Assembly (NCBI GenBank): GCA_945897465.1
Contig: CAMDFK010000005.1
Span: 91,848 to 155,818, forward strand
DNA from: Limnohabitans sp. Rim8
GTDB lineage: Bacteria > Pseudomonadota > Gammaproteobacteria > Burkholderiales > Burkholderiaceae_C
Length of the DNA stretch: 63,971 bases
Direction of reading: 5' to 3'
Numbering within the stretch: position 1 is the stretch's first letter; each line of letters opens with the position of its first letter. Positions 1-8,467 of this stretch are shown piece after piece. Below the pieces are notes generated by a model. It was not told the origin of the DNA, did not search any database, and saw nothing but the letters and a program-made list of their open reading frames with translations. The translations under genes were made by a program, and so were the position numbers.

Positions 1-432
1 AAAAGCTGCACCACCATCGCTGTGGTGGGCCTGTCGGCCGAGTGGCACCGGCCGAGCTATTTCGCAGCCAAATACATGCAGTCGCACGGCTTCAAGATCG
101 TGCCCGTGAACCCGCGCTATGCAGGCCAGGAGATCTTGGGCGAGACCTCTTACGCAAGCCTGAGCGACATCCCTTTCAAGGTGGACATGGTCGATGTGTT
201 TCGCCGCAGTGAAGACGTTCTGCCGATTGCAGAGCAAGCGGTGCACATCGGTGCGCGGTGTCTTTGGCAACAGCTGGGCGTGACCAACCCCGAAGCCGAC
301 GCCCTTGCCCGGCAAGCGGGCATGGATTCGGTGCACAACCGCTGCGTCAAGATCGAACACGCCCGGTTGTTTGGTGGCCTGAACTGGGTGGGTGTGAACA
401 CCGGCATCATCTCGGCACGTCGCTTGGTGTGA
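1..432 (+). CDS. CoA-binding domain protein (5' partial)
   Basis: The reading frame is open from the first base, so the true start lies upstream of the window. The visible 143 residues contain the VVGLSAEWHRPSYFAAKYMQ stretch, typical of the nucleotide-binding loop of YccU-type CoA-binding Rossmann proteins. They also contain the family's C-terminal block NRCVKIEHARLFGGLNWVG. The biochemical role of the family is poorly defined; binding of CoA or a related nucleotide is known for homologues. The gene lies 55 bases upstream of a truncated O-acetylhomoserine sulfhydrylase start. A second, 3'-only copy of this gene lies at 10211-10318, directly before the intact sulfhydrylase gene, so this pair marks the left edge of an inserted island. 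Confidence 0.8.
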   Translation, partial: KSCTTIAVVGLSAEWHRPSYFAAKYMQSHGFKIVPVNPRYAGQEILGETSYASLSDIPFKVDMVDVFRRSEDVLPIAEQAVHIGARCLWQQLGVTNPEADALARQAGMDSVHNRCVKIEHARLFGGLNWVGVNTGIISARRLV

Positions 433-487
433 GGGCTGTTTGTCTCTACCCATGTTCTTTTGAAAACCCACTGTCAACCCGAACACC

Positions 488-652
488 ATGACCGACCGCC
501 AATTCCACCCCGAGACCCTGGCCATCCACGCCGGGCAAATTCCCGATGCAGCCACGGGCGTCCGCGCCTCGCTGATCGATCCAGCCTCTGCGGTTGTGGG
601 GGGCACAGAACCCTTTCGTCCTTGGGCACAGTCCTTGAACATGGCCGCCTGA
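488..652 (+). pseudogene. Chimeric remnant: 5' end of O-acetylhomoserine sulfhydrylase fused to foreign 3' end
   Basis: The first 27 codons (starting MTDRQFHPETLAIHAGQ) are nearly identical to the start of the intact sulfhydrylase at 10367. Similarity stops abruptly near base 568, and the frame continues through about 27 unrelated codons ending in PWAQSLNMAA and a stop at 650-652. The product would be only 54 residues against about 427 for the enzyme, and it lacks the PLP lysine and all active-site parts, so it should not be functional. The 3' half may be the tail of a gene from the donor DNA. The stop lies 6 bases before the start of the rhodanese gene, so the fused frame may still feed translation into it. 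This is the left junction of the island. Confidence 0.75.
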
Positions 653-658
653 GTTCCC

Positions 659-2275
659 ATGACCGAACTTATTTCAGCGCGAGAGGCCAAGGCACGTATT
701 CACCAAAATCAAATTTGCGCGCTCTTGGACGTTCGCGAAGAAGGTCAGTTTGGAGAGGGGCATCCGTTTTTGGCGGTCAACTGCCCCTATTCGCATTTTG
801 AGCAATGGGTTTCTCGGTTGGTGCCCAGCACATGGGTGCCCACGATCCTGATCGATGATGGTGACGGTGTGGCCATGCGGGCCGCCGAGTTGATGGCAGT
901 GATGGGCTATACCCATGTATCTTGCGTGGACGGCGGCATACCCGCTTGGCGATCACAGGACCTGAATGTTTACAAAGGGGTTAACCTGCCAAGCAAAACG
1001 CTCGGCGAGTGGGTTGAACACCAAGAATCCATCCATCGCATCACCCCTGCCCAACTGGCCAATTGGCAATCGACCCAAACCCATTTTTATTTTTTCGATT
1101 GCAGGCCTCCGAACGAGTATTCAAAGATGTGTGTTCCCGGGGTCCAGTGCGTGCCCAATGGGGAACTGGCCCACCGCTTGTCAACGGTTGTCCAAGATGA
1201 CAGCACACCCATTGTGTTGACTTGCGCTGGTCGCACGCGGGGTCTGATTGGGGCCGCCGGCTTGAATCGCGTGGGCTTGGGCAATCCGGTCTATGCGCTA
1301 GAAAACGGCACCCAGGGTTGGACGCTGGCGGGTTTGTCCCTCTTGAGGGGTCAGACGCCTTCGGAACTTCCGACCATGGACGAATTCCATCTGTCAATCA
1401 GCCGGACAAAAGCCGTTGACCTGATCGAGCGTGAAGAGCTCAACTACATCGGTATCGATGGCTTCACCGAATTGGCGCACGACCGCAACAGAGTTGTGTT
1501 CTTGGTGGATGTTCGAAGCGCCACCGAGTACGCCGCAGGGCATTTACCCGGCGCCATCCATGCTTGGGGCGGACAGATCGTGCAGGCGCTGGATTTGTTT
1601 GTGGGGGTTCGCCATGCGACCGTGGTCCTGACCGACGATACCGGGCTACGTGCGGCATTAGCCGCCATCTGGCTAAGGTGCTTGGGTTATGAAACCTTCA
1701 TCATGAGGGACACCCTGGCACTCGATTTATCACCCCATTGGCGCCAGATGGCGCCCGTCCCGCCCATTGCACCCGCATTGCCGCTCATTGAGCCTATGCA
1801 AGCCGTGGGTTTGTGTCAATCTGGCCAAGTGCAGCTTGTGGACTTGCGCCATTCACAGGCGTTCCGACAGTTGCACATCCCGAATTCCATTTGGGCAAAC
1901 CGTGCCAATTTAGATCGGATTCCCAGAGGCAAGCCGCTGATTTTGTGCGCTGATCGGCCCGATTTGGCACAGCGAGTGGCCCAAGATCTGCAAGCCATGG
2001 GCCTGAGCGTGCAGGGTCAGATGAGCGGTGGTGTTGACGTTTGGCGGGAGGCCGGCATTTCGCTTGCAACATCGCCCATGGTGCCAACAGACGATCAATG
2101 CATCGACTTTTTGTTTTTTGTCCACGATCGGCACGACGGCAATTTGGAATCGGCCAAACGCTACCTGGAGTGGGAGCAGGGACTGATGGCGCAACTCGAT
2201 GACGATGAGCGGGCTGTTTTTCGCATGCCATCAGAACGGAGCGTGGCCCAGCAAACTTTCACCCAAAGGCCCTGA
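659..2275 (+). CDS. Four-domain rhodanese-like sulfurtransferase
   Basis: The 538-residue protein consists of four rhodanese-like domains at about 1-105, 125-230, 250-360 and 370-470, plus a conserved C-terminal tail rich in acidic residues. Domain 2 has a complete active-site loop with Cys189 (LTCAGRTRG), and domain 4 has Cys430 (ILCADRP). Domains 1 and 3 carry Asp at the corresponding place (IDDGDG near 66, TDDTG near 326) and are probably structural or binding domains. Known rhodaneses transfer sulfane sulfur to cyanide or thiol acceptors; the physiological acceptor here is not visible. The gene is the first of the island and its 3' end overlaps the convergent TauE/SafE gene by 17 bases. 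There is no signal peptide, so a cytoplasmic location is inferred. Confidence 0.85.
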   Translation: MTELISAREAKARIHQNQICALLDVREEGQFGEGHPFLAVNCPYSHFEQWVSRLVPSTWVPTILIDDGDGVAMRAAELMAVMGYTHVSCVDGGIPAWRSQDLNVYKGVNLPSKTLGEWVEHQESIHRITPAQLANWQSTQTHFYFFDCRPPNEYSKMCVPGVQCVPNGELAHRLSTVVQDDSTPIVLTCAGRTRGLIGAAGLNRVGLGNPVYALENGTQGWTLAGLSLLRGQTPSELPTMDEFHLSISRTKAVDLIEREELNYIGIDGFTELAHDRNRVVFLVDVRSATEYAAGHLPGAIHAWGGQIVQALDLFVGVRHATVVLTDDTGLRAALAAIWLRCLGYETFIMRDTLALDLSPHWRQMAPVPPIAPALPLIEPMQAVGLCQSGQVQLVDLRHSQAFRQLHIPNSIWANRANLDRIPRGKPLILCADRPDLAQRVAQDLQAMGLSVQGQMSGGVDVWREAGISLATSPMVPTDDQCIDFLFFVHDRHDGNLESAKRYLEWEQGLMAQLDDDERAVFRMPSERSVAQQTFTQRP

Positions 2276-3050
2276 ACAGAAGGTGAATCGCACTGAGGGC
2301 GATCATGCCGTCAATGATTCCATGCTGGACTTTTGTTTTGAGCCGGGTCGATAACCACTTGGCAAACCACACACCGGGAATGCTGGCAATCCCGCATGCC
2401 ACGGCGATCAAAACCAGTGGGTCTGGCAAGGCATCGAGTTGTCTGAACAACAACACTTTCACCAAATTCAGTGATGCGGCAATGGCAGCATCGTTGGCGA
2501 TCACTGCAGATGTAGTCATGCATGTGGCACTTAGGAACGCCAAAACCATGACACCAGAGCCAGGGACGATGGTGTTGATGAACCCATACACAAAAGAAAC
2601 AGGTCCCAGAGCCCACCAAATTTTTTGGGGTTTCCAATGAGCGACCGGGCCAGAGGCCGACATCCGGCGCCACGTTTTGATAATCAGCACCAGCAAAATC
2701 ACCAAACCCAATGCGCCCTCAAAAAAGCTGACCGGTATGTCCACATACAGCTTGGCCCCGAGCATGCTTCCAGGTGTTGCCAGCACAAGCATGGCCAACA
2801 CGATTTTGAGATTCAGTGATTGGAAAAAGTAAAAAATTCGACTGCCATTGTTGATCAACATGATGATGGCCAAAGCCGGCATCACGGCTTTGGCGCCGAC
2901 GATGGGGGCCAAGAAGCCGGCTATCACCAGTCCAGTCCCGGCACCGCTGAGCCCACCCAGTACCCCTGCAAGAAAGCAAACGGCGATGCCGCTGAGGAGG
3001 ATGGTGATGTCTGGCATGGGAAATCCCATTGGTCTGGATGGATGGAACAT
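2259..3050 (-). CDS. TauE/SafE family membrane exporter
   Basis: This is a 263-residue, strongly hydrophobic protein with about eight membrane segments. It has the two repeated glycine-rich halves typical of TauE/SafE (AVCFLAGVLGGLSGAGTGL near the N-terminus and SFVYGFINTIVPGSGVMVL in the second half). Members export sulfite, sulfoacetate or other small anions, or are annotated only as permeases. The start at 3050 has an AGGGG ribosome-binding sequence at proper distance; two inner Met codons (3029, 3017) are weaker choices. The gene is divergent from the tct operon and convergent with the rhodanese gene. That placement suggests removal of sulfite or a sulfonate produced by the island's pathway, which is inference. 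Confidence 0.8.
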   Translation of the reverse strand: MFHPSRPMGFPMPDITILLSGIAVCFLAGVLGGLSGAGTGLVIAGFLAPIVGAKAVMPALAIIMLINNGSRIFYFFQSLNLKIVLAMLVLATPGSMLGAKLYVDIPVSFFEGALGLVILLVLIIKTWRRMSASGPVAHWKPQKIWWALGPVSFVYGFINTIVPGSGVMVLAFLSATCMTTSAVIANDAAIAASLNLVKVLLFRQLDALPDPLVLIAVACGIASIPGVWFAKWLSTRLKTKVQHGIIDGMIALSAIHLLFRAFG

Positions 3051-3094
3051 GTGCCCCTAAAGCTCATTTCACCGCTTTCGGACACACCAACAAG

Positions 3095-3106
3095 ATCGTA
3101 TGCGAA
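3095..3106. promoter_or_regulatory. Second, imperfect copy of the palindromic operator
   Basis: ATCGTATGCGAA matches the perfect palindrome ATCGTATACGAT at 3287-3298 in 10 of 12 positions. It lies 45 bases upstream of the TauE/SafE start codon, so it could be the operator half for that divergent gene. A single 10/12 match could arise by chance. Confidence 0.35.
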
Positions 3107-3286
3107 ATCAACCGAGTTCCCGGCACAGGGTTTGCCGTTTTCGTTGCGTGTCTCAAGGGTCTGTCGGAAAAAATCCTGCGCTTAATTTTGAATTTGATGC
3201 ACAGACAGTAGGTTTTATCGGTCTAGACAAATTGAAGACTGCCCATCGCCAAACAAGGGTTTCCCCTTGGGTGCTGGGAGGAGTCG

Positions 3287-3298
3287 ATCGTATACGAT
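3287..3298. promoter_or_regulatory. Putative GntR (FCD-type) operator before tctCBA
   Basis: ATCGTATACGAT is a perfect 12-base palindrome. Its core fits the T-N-G-T ... A-C-N-A pattern bound by many FCD-subfamily GntR regulators. It lies 68 bases before the tctC start. No GntR gene is present in this window, so the regulator would have to be encoded elsewhere. Confidence 0.5.
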
Positions 3299-3365
3299 GA
3301 AAAACCGACAGCCATCTCATTTGTGATCACCTGCATCGGGCGAAATCCACTATCAAGGAGACAAA

Positions 3366-4325
3366 ATGAAATTTAAAAGCATGTTTTCAGGCCTTCTATG
3401 TACTGCGTTGTTAATCGGTACATCAGTGATGGCCCAGCAGTACCCTGTTTCTCGGGTTAATTTGGTCACGCACTCCAGCGCTGGCGGCGGTAGTGACGTT
3501 TTCTTGAGGGAGTTGATCAAGCACCTCCCCGCGGAAAAAATGAAAACCAACTTTACCGTTGAAAACGTCAGAGGCGGCAGCGGTGCAAAGGCCATGGCTT
3601 TTGTGGCTGGTGCGCCTGCCGATGGATCGGTGTTCTACGCCACCACCCCTACCCACATTCAGGTTTCTTTGCTGTCCAAGCCAGCCGTCAGCTACGAGGC
3701 TTTGGACCCGATCGTGATCGTGTTTCAAGATCCTCAACTTTTGTACACGCGCACTGAATCACCCTACAAAACCTTGGCCGATGTGATCACCTTTGCGCGA
3801 GCCAACCCGGGCAAGTCGCGTTGGGGCGCGTCCAACCCTGCTTCCGAAGAGCGTATTGCGATGGAGAAATTGTCTCGAGTGGCCAACGTGAAAGTCCCGA
3901 TCGTCAGCCATGAGGGTGGTGCAGACCAGATGATTGGTGTGCTGAACGGTACATTTGATATCGGCATCGGTGAGCCACAAGAACTCTTGTCGCAGATCGA
4001 GGCTGGGAAAATCCGTGTAGTTGCTACGCTGACCGACAAGCGCTTGGCGACTATGCCCAATGTGCCCACTGCCAAAGAGTTGGGTTTCAATGTGGTGGTG
4101 AAGAAATTCCGTGGGCTGTCGGGTCCCAAGGGCATCTCAGATGCGGCTGCCAAAGGCATACACGACGCCATCAAAGTGGCATTGGACAGTCCGGAGTACA
4201 AACAAATCTACACCAAGCAGGGCTTGGTCCCTGTTTTGATGAACCGTGCTGATTCCCGTAAATTCATGGGCGAATTCGTGACCGAAGTCACGGCTGACCT
4301 TAAAGAGCTCGGGGTCCTTAAATGA
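3366..4325 (+). CDS. tctC: Tripartite tricarboxylate transporter substrate-binding protein (TctC/Bug family)
   Basis: This is a 319-residue periplasmic binding protein with a signal peptide ending near VMA/QQ at about residue 24. The mature start YPVSRVNLVTHSSAGGGSD carries the Bug-family loop that contacts the ligand carboxylate. The middle of the protein (WGASNPASEERIAMEKL, then PIVSHEGGADQMIGVLNG) follows the family order. It captures an organic anion and hands it to TctAB. The ligand cannot be read from sequence, because Bug proteins bind citrate, dicarboxylates, amides and aromatic acids. AAGGAG lies 6 bases before the ATG. It is the first gene of a tightly packed operon through to the amidase, and the tctB start overlaps its stop (ATGA). 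Confidence 0.9.
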   Translation: MKFKSMFSGLLCTALLIGTSVMAQQYPVSRVNLVTHSSAGGGSDVFLRELIKHLPAEKMKTNFTVENVRGGSGAKAMAFVAGAPADGSVFYATTPTHIQVSLLSKPAVSYEALDPIVIVFQDPQLLYTRTESPYKTLADVITFARANPGKSRWGASNPASEERIAMEKLSRVANVKVPIVSHEGGADQMIGVLNGTFDIGIGEPQELLSQIEAGKIRVVATLTDKRLATMPNVPTAKELGFNVVVKKFRGLSGPKGISDAAAKGIHDAIKVALDSPEYKQIYTKQGLVPVLMNRADSRKFMGEFVTEVTADLKELGVLK

Positions 4326-4819
4326 AACCAGCCACCGCAGATTTTCTGTTGGGTGGAATCTGCTTGGTGGCAGGGGCAACCTATTACTCGGTTGCCTCGG
4401 TCATCCCCAAGAGCATGCTCTCTGACGAGATTGGTCCTGGTGGCGTCCCAGCAGCAGTGGGTTTGGCGGCCATGGTGGTTTCTGTCTTGATCATGCTCAA
4501 GTCGTTATTGGCGTGGAATCGCGACAGGCTTGCTGCCAAGGCGGCAGGTTCAGCCAACACCGATGAGGCCGAAGAGGAGGTTGGATCGCATTGGCTCAGC
4601 GTGATCACAGCCTTGGTTTTGGTGTTGTTGATTGTGATCCTGCCCATTTTGGGTTATTTGACTTCCATCTTTTTGCTCATCATGGTCTCTGCATTGCTGG
4701 CTGGCCACACCAAAAGCCTCAAGCTGGTGGCATTCTCGTTGACATCTTCGATGACCCTTTTTGTGATTTTTCAATTCGTCATGGGTGTCAAGTTACCCAA
4801 AGGCCCCTTTGGTTTTTAG
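4322..4819 (+). CDS. tctB: Tripartite tricarboxylate transporter small membrane subunit TctB
   Basis: The 165-residue protein has four predicted membrane segments (about residues 8-30, 40-62, 95-125 and 130-155). A charged loop rich in Glu and Ala lies between the first and second pairs, as usual for TctB. It forms the inner-membrane complex with TctA that imports the ligand delivered by TctC, driven by an ion gradient. Its start overlaps the tctC stop by four bases, which implies translational coupling. tctA begins 21 bases downstream. Confidence 0.85.
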   Translation: MKPATADFLLGGICLVAGATYYSVASVIPKSMLSDEIGPGGVPAAVGLAAMVVSVLIMLKSLLAWNRDRLAAKAAGSANTDEAEEEVGSHWLSVITALVLVLLIVILPILGYLTSIFLLIMVSALLAGHTKSLKLVAFSLTSSMTLFVIFQFVMGVKLPKGPFGF

Positions 4820-4840
4820 CTTTTAAAAATCCCCATCTCT

Positions 4841-6319
4841 ATGTTCGACACCTTTGTTCAGACCATTTTTGGTAGCTGGGCCGTTCCGACGGCATTTCTA
4901 GGCGTTTTGTGGGGCATTTTTGGTGGGGCTTTGCCAGGAATTTCACCCTCCATTGCGATGGCCCTGTTGTTGCCATTCACATTTGGTATGGATCCGACCT
5001 TGGCCATTATTTTGTTGGCCAGCGTGTATGTGGGTGCGGAGTACGGCGGTTCGATCCCCGCCATTTTGATTCGCACCCCGGGCACCAATTCCGCCGCCGC
5101 CACCACGTTGGATGGTTACGAAATGACCCGTCAAGGCAGAGCGGGTGAAGCGCTGGGTATCTCGTTAATTTCTGGCTTGATTGGGGGCTTGATAGGTTGG
5201 GCCGTGCTGGTCATGGCCACCGAACCACTCGCCGAACTTGCTTTGGCATTTACCTCCCCTGCCTATTTCTCGCTGGGTATTTTGGGCCTCTCGGTGATCG
5301 CGGGTTTATCGGGTGGTTCGCTGCTCAAAGGATTGATTGCCGTATTCATCGGCTTGGGAGTAGCGATGATCGGCACCGACCCCATTAGCGGAACACCACG
5401 GTTCACTTTGGGCAGTACCGATTTACTAGCTGGCATCAAACCCCTTTTTGCAATGGTGGGGCTTTTTGCTGTGGCAGAAATGCTCACCCAAATCCGGGAA
5501 CCATCGTGGGCCAAAGTTTCTGAAAAGATCAGCCGCCTGAAGTTGCCCGATTGGAAGATGTCCAAGCGCCTCTTCAAACCCCAAATGATTGGGTCGGTGG
5601 TGGGCACGGTCGAGGGTGTAACTCCCGGTGCTGGCGGTACCGTTGCGGCCTTCATGGCTTACTCTGAGTCCAAGCGTTGGTCCAAAAACCCAGAAGAATT
5701 TGGCAAAGGCTCACCAGAGGGCATTGCAGCCCCAGAAGCGGCCAACAACGTCGTGACTTCCACGGCCTTGGTGCCCCTGTTGAGCTTGGGTATTCCGGGG
5801 TCAAACTCGGCAGCCATTTTGCTGGGGGCCTTCATGATCCACGGCCTTCAACCAGGCCCGCTGCTGATGGTGAAAAGCCCCGAGGTCGTCCACGGCCTGT
5901 TTGCGGGCATATTTGTGGCCAACATCGCGATGCTGTTGTTGGGTTTGGTGATCTTGTCTCCTTGCATTTGGCTCGTCAACCGACCCAAACCTGTGATGAT
6001 TTCCATCATTTTGGCCTTGATCGTTTCGGGCGTTTATTCCGTTCACCAAAGCGTCTTTGACTTGGGCATTGTCTTGGCTTTCGGTGTTTTGGGTTATTTG
6101 ATGCGCTTGTTCACCATACCCATTTTGCCGATTGTCTTGGGAATTGTGCTGGGGTTCATGGTCGAGTCGAACTACCGACGCAGCATGTTGATTTCAGGCG
6201 GTGAGCACGGCATCTTCGTCGAAGACAAAGTTTCATTGTTGTTGCTGTGCCTTGCTGTTGGTTTGACGGCTTACACCTTGATCAAAGAATTCAACGTTTC
6301 CAAGAAAAGCTTAGCATGA
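4841..6319 (+). CDS. tctA: Tripartite tricarboxylate transporter large permease TctA
   Basis: The 492-residue protein has about 11-12 membrane segments. The family motifs are clear: GGALPGISPSIAMALLLPFT near residue 30, EGVTPGAGGTVAAF near 255 and a LSLGIPGSNSAAILLGAF block near 315. TctA is the ion-coupled transport subunit. With TctC and TctB it makes a complete TTT system, so the imported compound is probably a carboxylate used by the downstream enzymes. The next start codon overlaps its stop (ATGA), which ties transport to the catabolic genes. Confidence 0.92.
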   Translation: MFDTFVQTIFGSWAVPTAFLGVLWGIFGGALPGISPSIAMALLLPFTFGMDPTLAIILLASVYVGAEYGGSIPAILIRTPGTNSAAATTLDGYEMTRQGRAGEALGISLISGLIGGLIGWAVLVMATEPLAELALAFTSPAYFSLGILGLSVIAGLSGGSLLKGLIAVFIGLGVAMIGTDPISGTPRFTLGSTDLLAGIKPLFAMVGLFAVAEMLTQIREPSWAKVSEKISRLKLPDWKMSKRLFKPQMIGSVVGTVEGVTPGAGGTVAAFMAYSESKRWSKNPEEFGKGSPEGIAAPEAANNVVTSTALVPLLSLGIPGSNSAAILLGAFMIHGLQPGPLLMVKSPEVVHGLFAGIFVANIAMLLLGLVILSPCIWLVNRPKPVMISIILALIVSGVYSVHQSVFDLGIVLAFGVLGYLMRLFTIPILPIVLGIVLGFMVESNYRRSMLISGGEHGIFVEDKVSLLLLCLAVGLTAYTLIKEFNVSKKSLA

Positions 6320-7692
6320 GTTCCACCACCGATTCAATGCCTATAGCCACCCAATTGGCCAAGGTCATCACCCGTCTGGATCCAGCCCAATTCCCGGCGG
6401 CGTTGAAGACCACCGCTCAACACATGTTGCTGGACATCACGGGAATTTGTGTCTCGGCAAGGAACGAAGGCTATGTGAACTCGGCGATCAAGGCCTTCGA
6501 TGACGATGGGGCTTGTACCCTGATCGGGCACCCAACCAAGGGGTCGGTGTCCAGTGCCTGCGTCATCAATGGCATTGCATCCCATGGTGAGGATTTTGAT
6601 GACACCTACGAAGGCGGCCCAGTTCACGCAGGCGTGGTCATCATCCCCGCTTTGTTGGCGGCGGCAGAAAAACACAACTTCTCTGGTCCGGCGCTCCTCA
6701 AGGGTATCGCCGTGGGTGTGGAGGTGATGTGTCGTATGTGTGCGGTGGCCCCTACGAAGGTGCACAAAGCCGGTTTTCACCCAACGGCAGTGTTCGGTGC
6801 AATCGGTGCAACGGCGGGCATTGGTGCGGCGATGAACCTGTCGGAGAAACAACTGGTTGACGCTCTGGGGATCGCAGGCAGCATGTCCAGCGGCATCATT
6901 GAGTACTTAGCCGATGGGGCATGGACCAAGCGCATTCATCCAGGGTGGGCTGCGCAATCGGGCTACCGAGCAGCACGACTGGGTCAACAAGGTTTTGTGG
7001 GGCCACAAACGGTTTTCGAAGGTGATCACGGTTTCTTTTACGCTTTCGCACGCACGGCCGATGGCAACTTCAACGAGATGATGCGGGGCTTTGGCGAAGA
7101 GTGGAGAACAACGACCGTGGCTTTCAAACCCTACGCTTGTGGCACGATGATCCATCCCTACATAGATTGCGCACGACAGCTGCGCGACCAAGGATTGTCT
7201 TCTCAGGACGTTGAGAAGATCGAGTGCGGCACCGCCGAAGGCATCTTGCACCGGCTTTGGGAGCCGCTGCAAAGAAAGCAAACACCAGCCAACGGCTATT
7301 CGGCCAAGTTCAGCATCCCATTTGGGGTTGCTTTGGGCATCGTGAGAGGCAGCGCAGGCCTGAGCGATTACACCGAGGCATCGGTTAAGGATGCGGAGCT
7401 GCTTAGGGTTTCACAACGCGTGTCTTACGTGGTCGACCCGCAAAACCCCTACCCCAAGCAGTTCACGGGCCATGTTCGCGTTCATTTGAAAAATGGCCGT
7501 GTGCTGGAAGCCAGGCAAGGGTATTTCAGAGGCGGGGTTGATGCACCCCTGTCGGATCAAGATTTGCGCGCCAAATACCTTGCTAATTGCACCTTTGGCG
7601 GCTGGTCCGAATCGCTGGCTTCGCAAGTCGAATCGAAGTTGCAGTCTATTTTTGAAACCGATCGCATCGACTTGTCACTGTTGCAACAGTGA
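6316..7692 (+). CDS. MmgE/PrpD family protein (2-methylcitrate dehydratase-like)
   Basis: The 458-residue protein is of the MmgE/PrpD family, which includes 2-methylcitrate dehydratase, cis-aconitate decarboxylase and iminodisuccinate epimerase relatives. Typical stretches are INGIASHGEDFDDTYEGG near residue 90, then GFHPTAVFGAIGATAGIGAA and AWTKRIHPGWAAQSGYRAA. The ATG at 6316 overlaps the tctA stop. A longer frame from 6247 exists but would run 70 bases into tctA. Substrate is unknown. In TTT-linked catabolic clusters such proteins usually dehydrate, isomerise or decarboxylate the imported acid, so that role is inferred here. Confidence 0.85.
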   Translation: MSSTTDSMPIATQLAKVITRLDPAQFPAALKTTAQHMLLDITGICVSARNEGYVNSAIKAFDDDGACTLIGHPTKGSVSSACVINGIASHGEDFDDTYEGGPVHAGVVIIPALLAAAEKHNFSGPALLKGIAVGVEVMCRMCAVAPTKVHKAGFHPTAVFGAIGATAGIGAAMNLSEKQLVDALGIAGSMSSGIIEYLADGAWTKRIHPGWAAQSGYRAARLGQQGFVGPQTVFEGDHGFFYAFARTADGNFNEMMRGFGEEWRTTTVAFKPYACGTMIHPYIDCARQLRDQGLSSQDVEKIECGTAEGILHRLWEPLQRKQTPANGYSAKFSIPFGVALGIVRGSAGLSDYTEASVKDAELLRVSQRVSYVVDPQNPYPKQFTGHVRVHLKNGRVLEARQGYFRGGVDAPLSDQDLRAKYLANCTFGGWSESLASQVESKLQSIFETDRIDLSLLQQ

Positions 7693-7723
7693 CAGCCCAT
7701 CACAGCCAAGTTAGGAGTTTTTG

Positions 7724-8467
7724 ATGCAGAAAATTGCTCTGGTCACTGGCGCGGGCCGAAACATAGGTCGGGCGATGGCCTTGTCCTTGGCTCGAGATGG
7801 TTTTGATGTCGCTGTAAACGTACGGCAGTCGGTGACTGAAGGTGAAGAGGTGGTACGGGAAATCACCGCCATCGGACGCCAAGCCATTTTGTGTGTTGCC
7901 GATGTGTGCGATCAGGTCCAAGTTCAAAACATGTTTGACCGCATCGCAAAGGCTTGGGGTCGCTTGGATGTGTTGGTGAACAACGCGGCTGTCCGTGCCG
8001 AAACGGAGTTGGGTGACATCACGCTGAAAGAGTGGAGAAGGATTTTGTCGATCTGTCTGGATGGTGCTTTCCTGTGCGCGCAGTCGGCAACACCTTTGAT
8101 GCGCCAGGCCGGTGGCGGCAGCATCGTCAACATTGGGGGCCTCACCGCCCACACGGGCGCAGTGAACCGCCTTCACGTTGTCACGGCCAAAGCGGGACTC
8201 GTTGGATTCACCCGTGCGCTCGCAGAAGAACTGGCACCCCAATCCATCCGGGTGAATTGTGTTTCTCCAGGGTTGATTGACACCGTACGTATCGAATCGA
8301 GCGCGCCGGCGGCGCCTGTTCACCACAAAGCGCGCACGAATTTCATGAAACGTCGCGGCACGTCGCAGGAAGTGGCCGACGTCGTGTCTTGGCTGGCATC
8401 CAGTCAAGCGTCCTACGTGACCGGACAGGTAGTTCATGTCAACGGAGGGGCGTACCTTGGCAGCTGA
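7724..8467 (+). CDS. Short-chain dehydrogenase/reductase-like protein with degenerate active site
   Basis: The 247-residue protein is a classical-size SDR. It has the dinucleotide loop VTGAGRNIGRAMAL at 7-20, NNAAVRAE near 86-93, and the C-terminal block VHVNGGAYLGS. A GGAG ribosome-binding sequence sits before the ATG at 7724; a TTG three bases earlier is a poorer start. The canonical Ser-Tyr-Lys triad is not intact. The Ser position reads Gly139 (NIGGLT) and the Tyr position reads Val152 (HVVTAK); only Lys156 remains. It may bind NAD(P) without ordinary carbonyl reduction, or use other residues. It sits inside the tct-linked operon, and its end overlaps the amidase start. Confidence 0.85.
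   Translation: MQKIALVTGAGRNIGRAMALSLARDGFDVAVNVRQSVTEGEEVVREITAIGRQAILCVADVCDQVQVQNMFDRIAKAWGRLDVLVNNAAVRAETELGDITLKEWRRILSICLDGAFLCAQSATPLMRQAGGGSIVNIGGLTAHTGAVNRLHVVTAKAGLVGFTRALAEELAPQSIRVNCVSPGLIDTVRIESSAPAAPVHHKARTNFMKRRGTSQEVADVVSWLASSQASYVTGQVVHVNGGAYLGS

Larger units (their letters stand above)
3051..3365. other. Divergent intergenic region between the exporter and tctC
   Basis: These 315 bases contain no credible gene. They hold a perfect 12-base palindrome at 3287-3298, a related imperfect copy at 3095-3106, and a ribosome-binding sequence AAGGAG just before tctC. The stretch is visibly more A+T-rich than the metabolic genes to the right of the island. It should hold the promoters for both the exporter and the tct operon. 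Confidence 0.7.
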
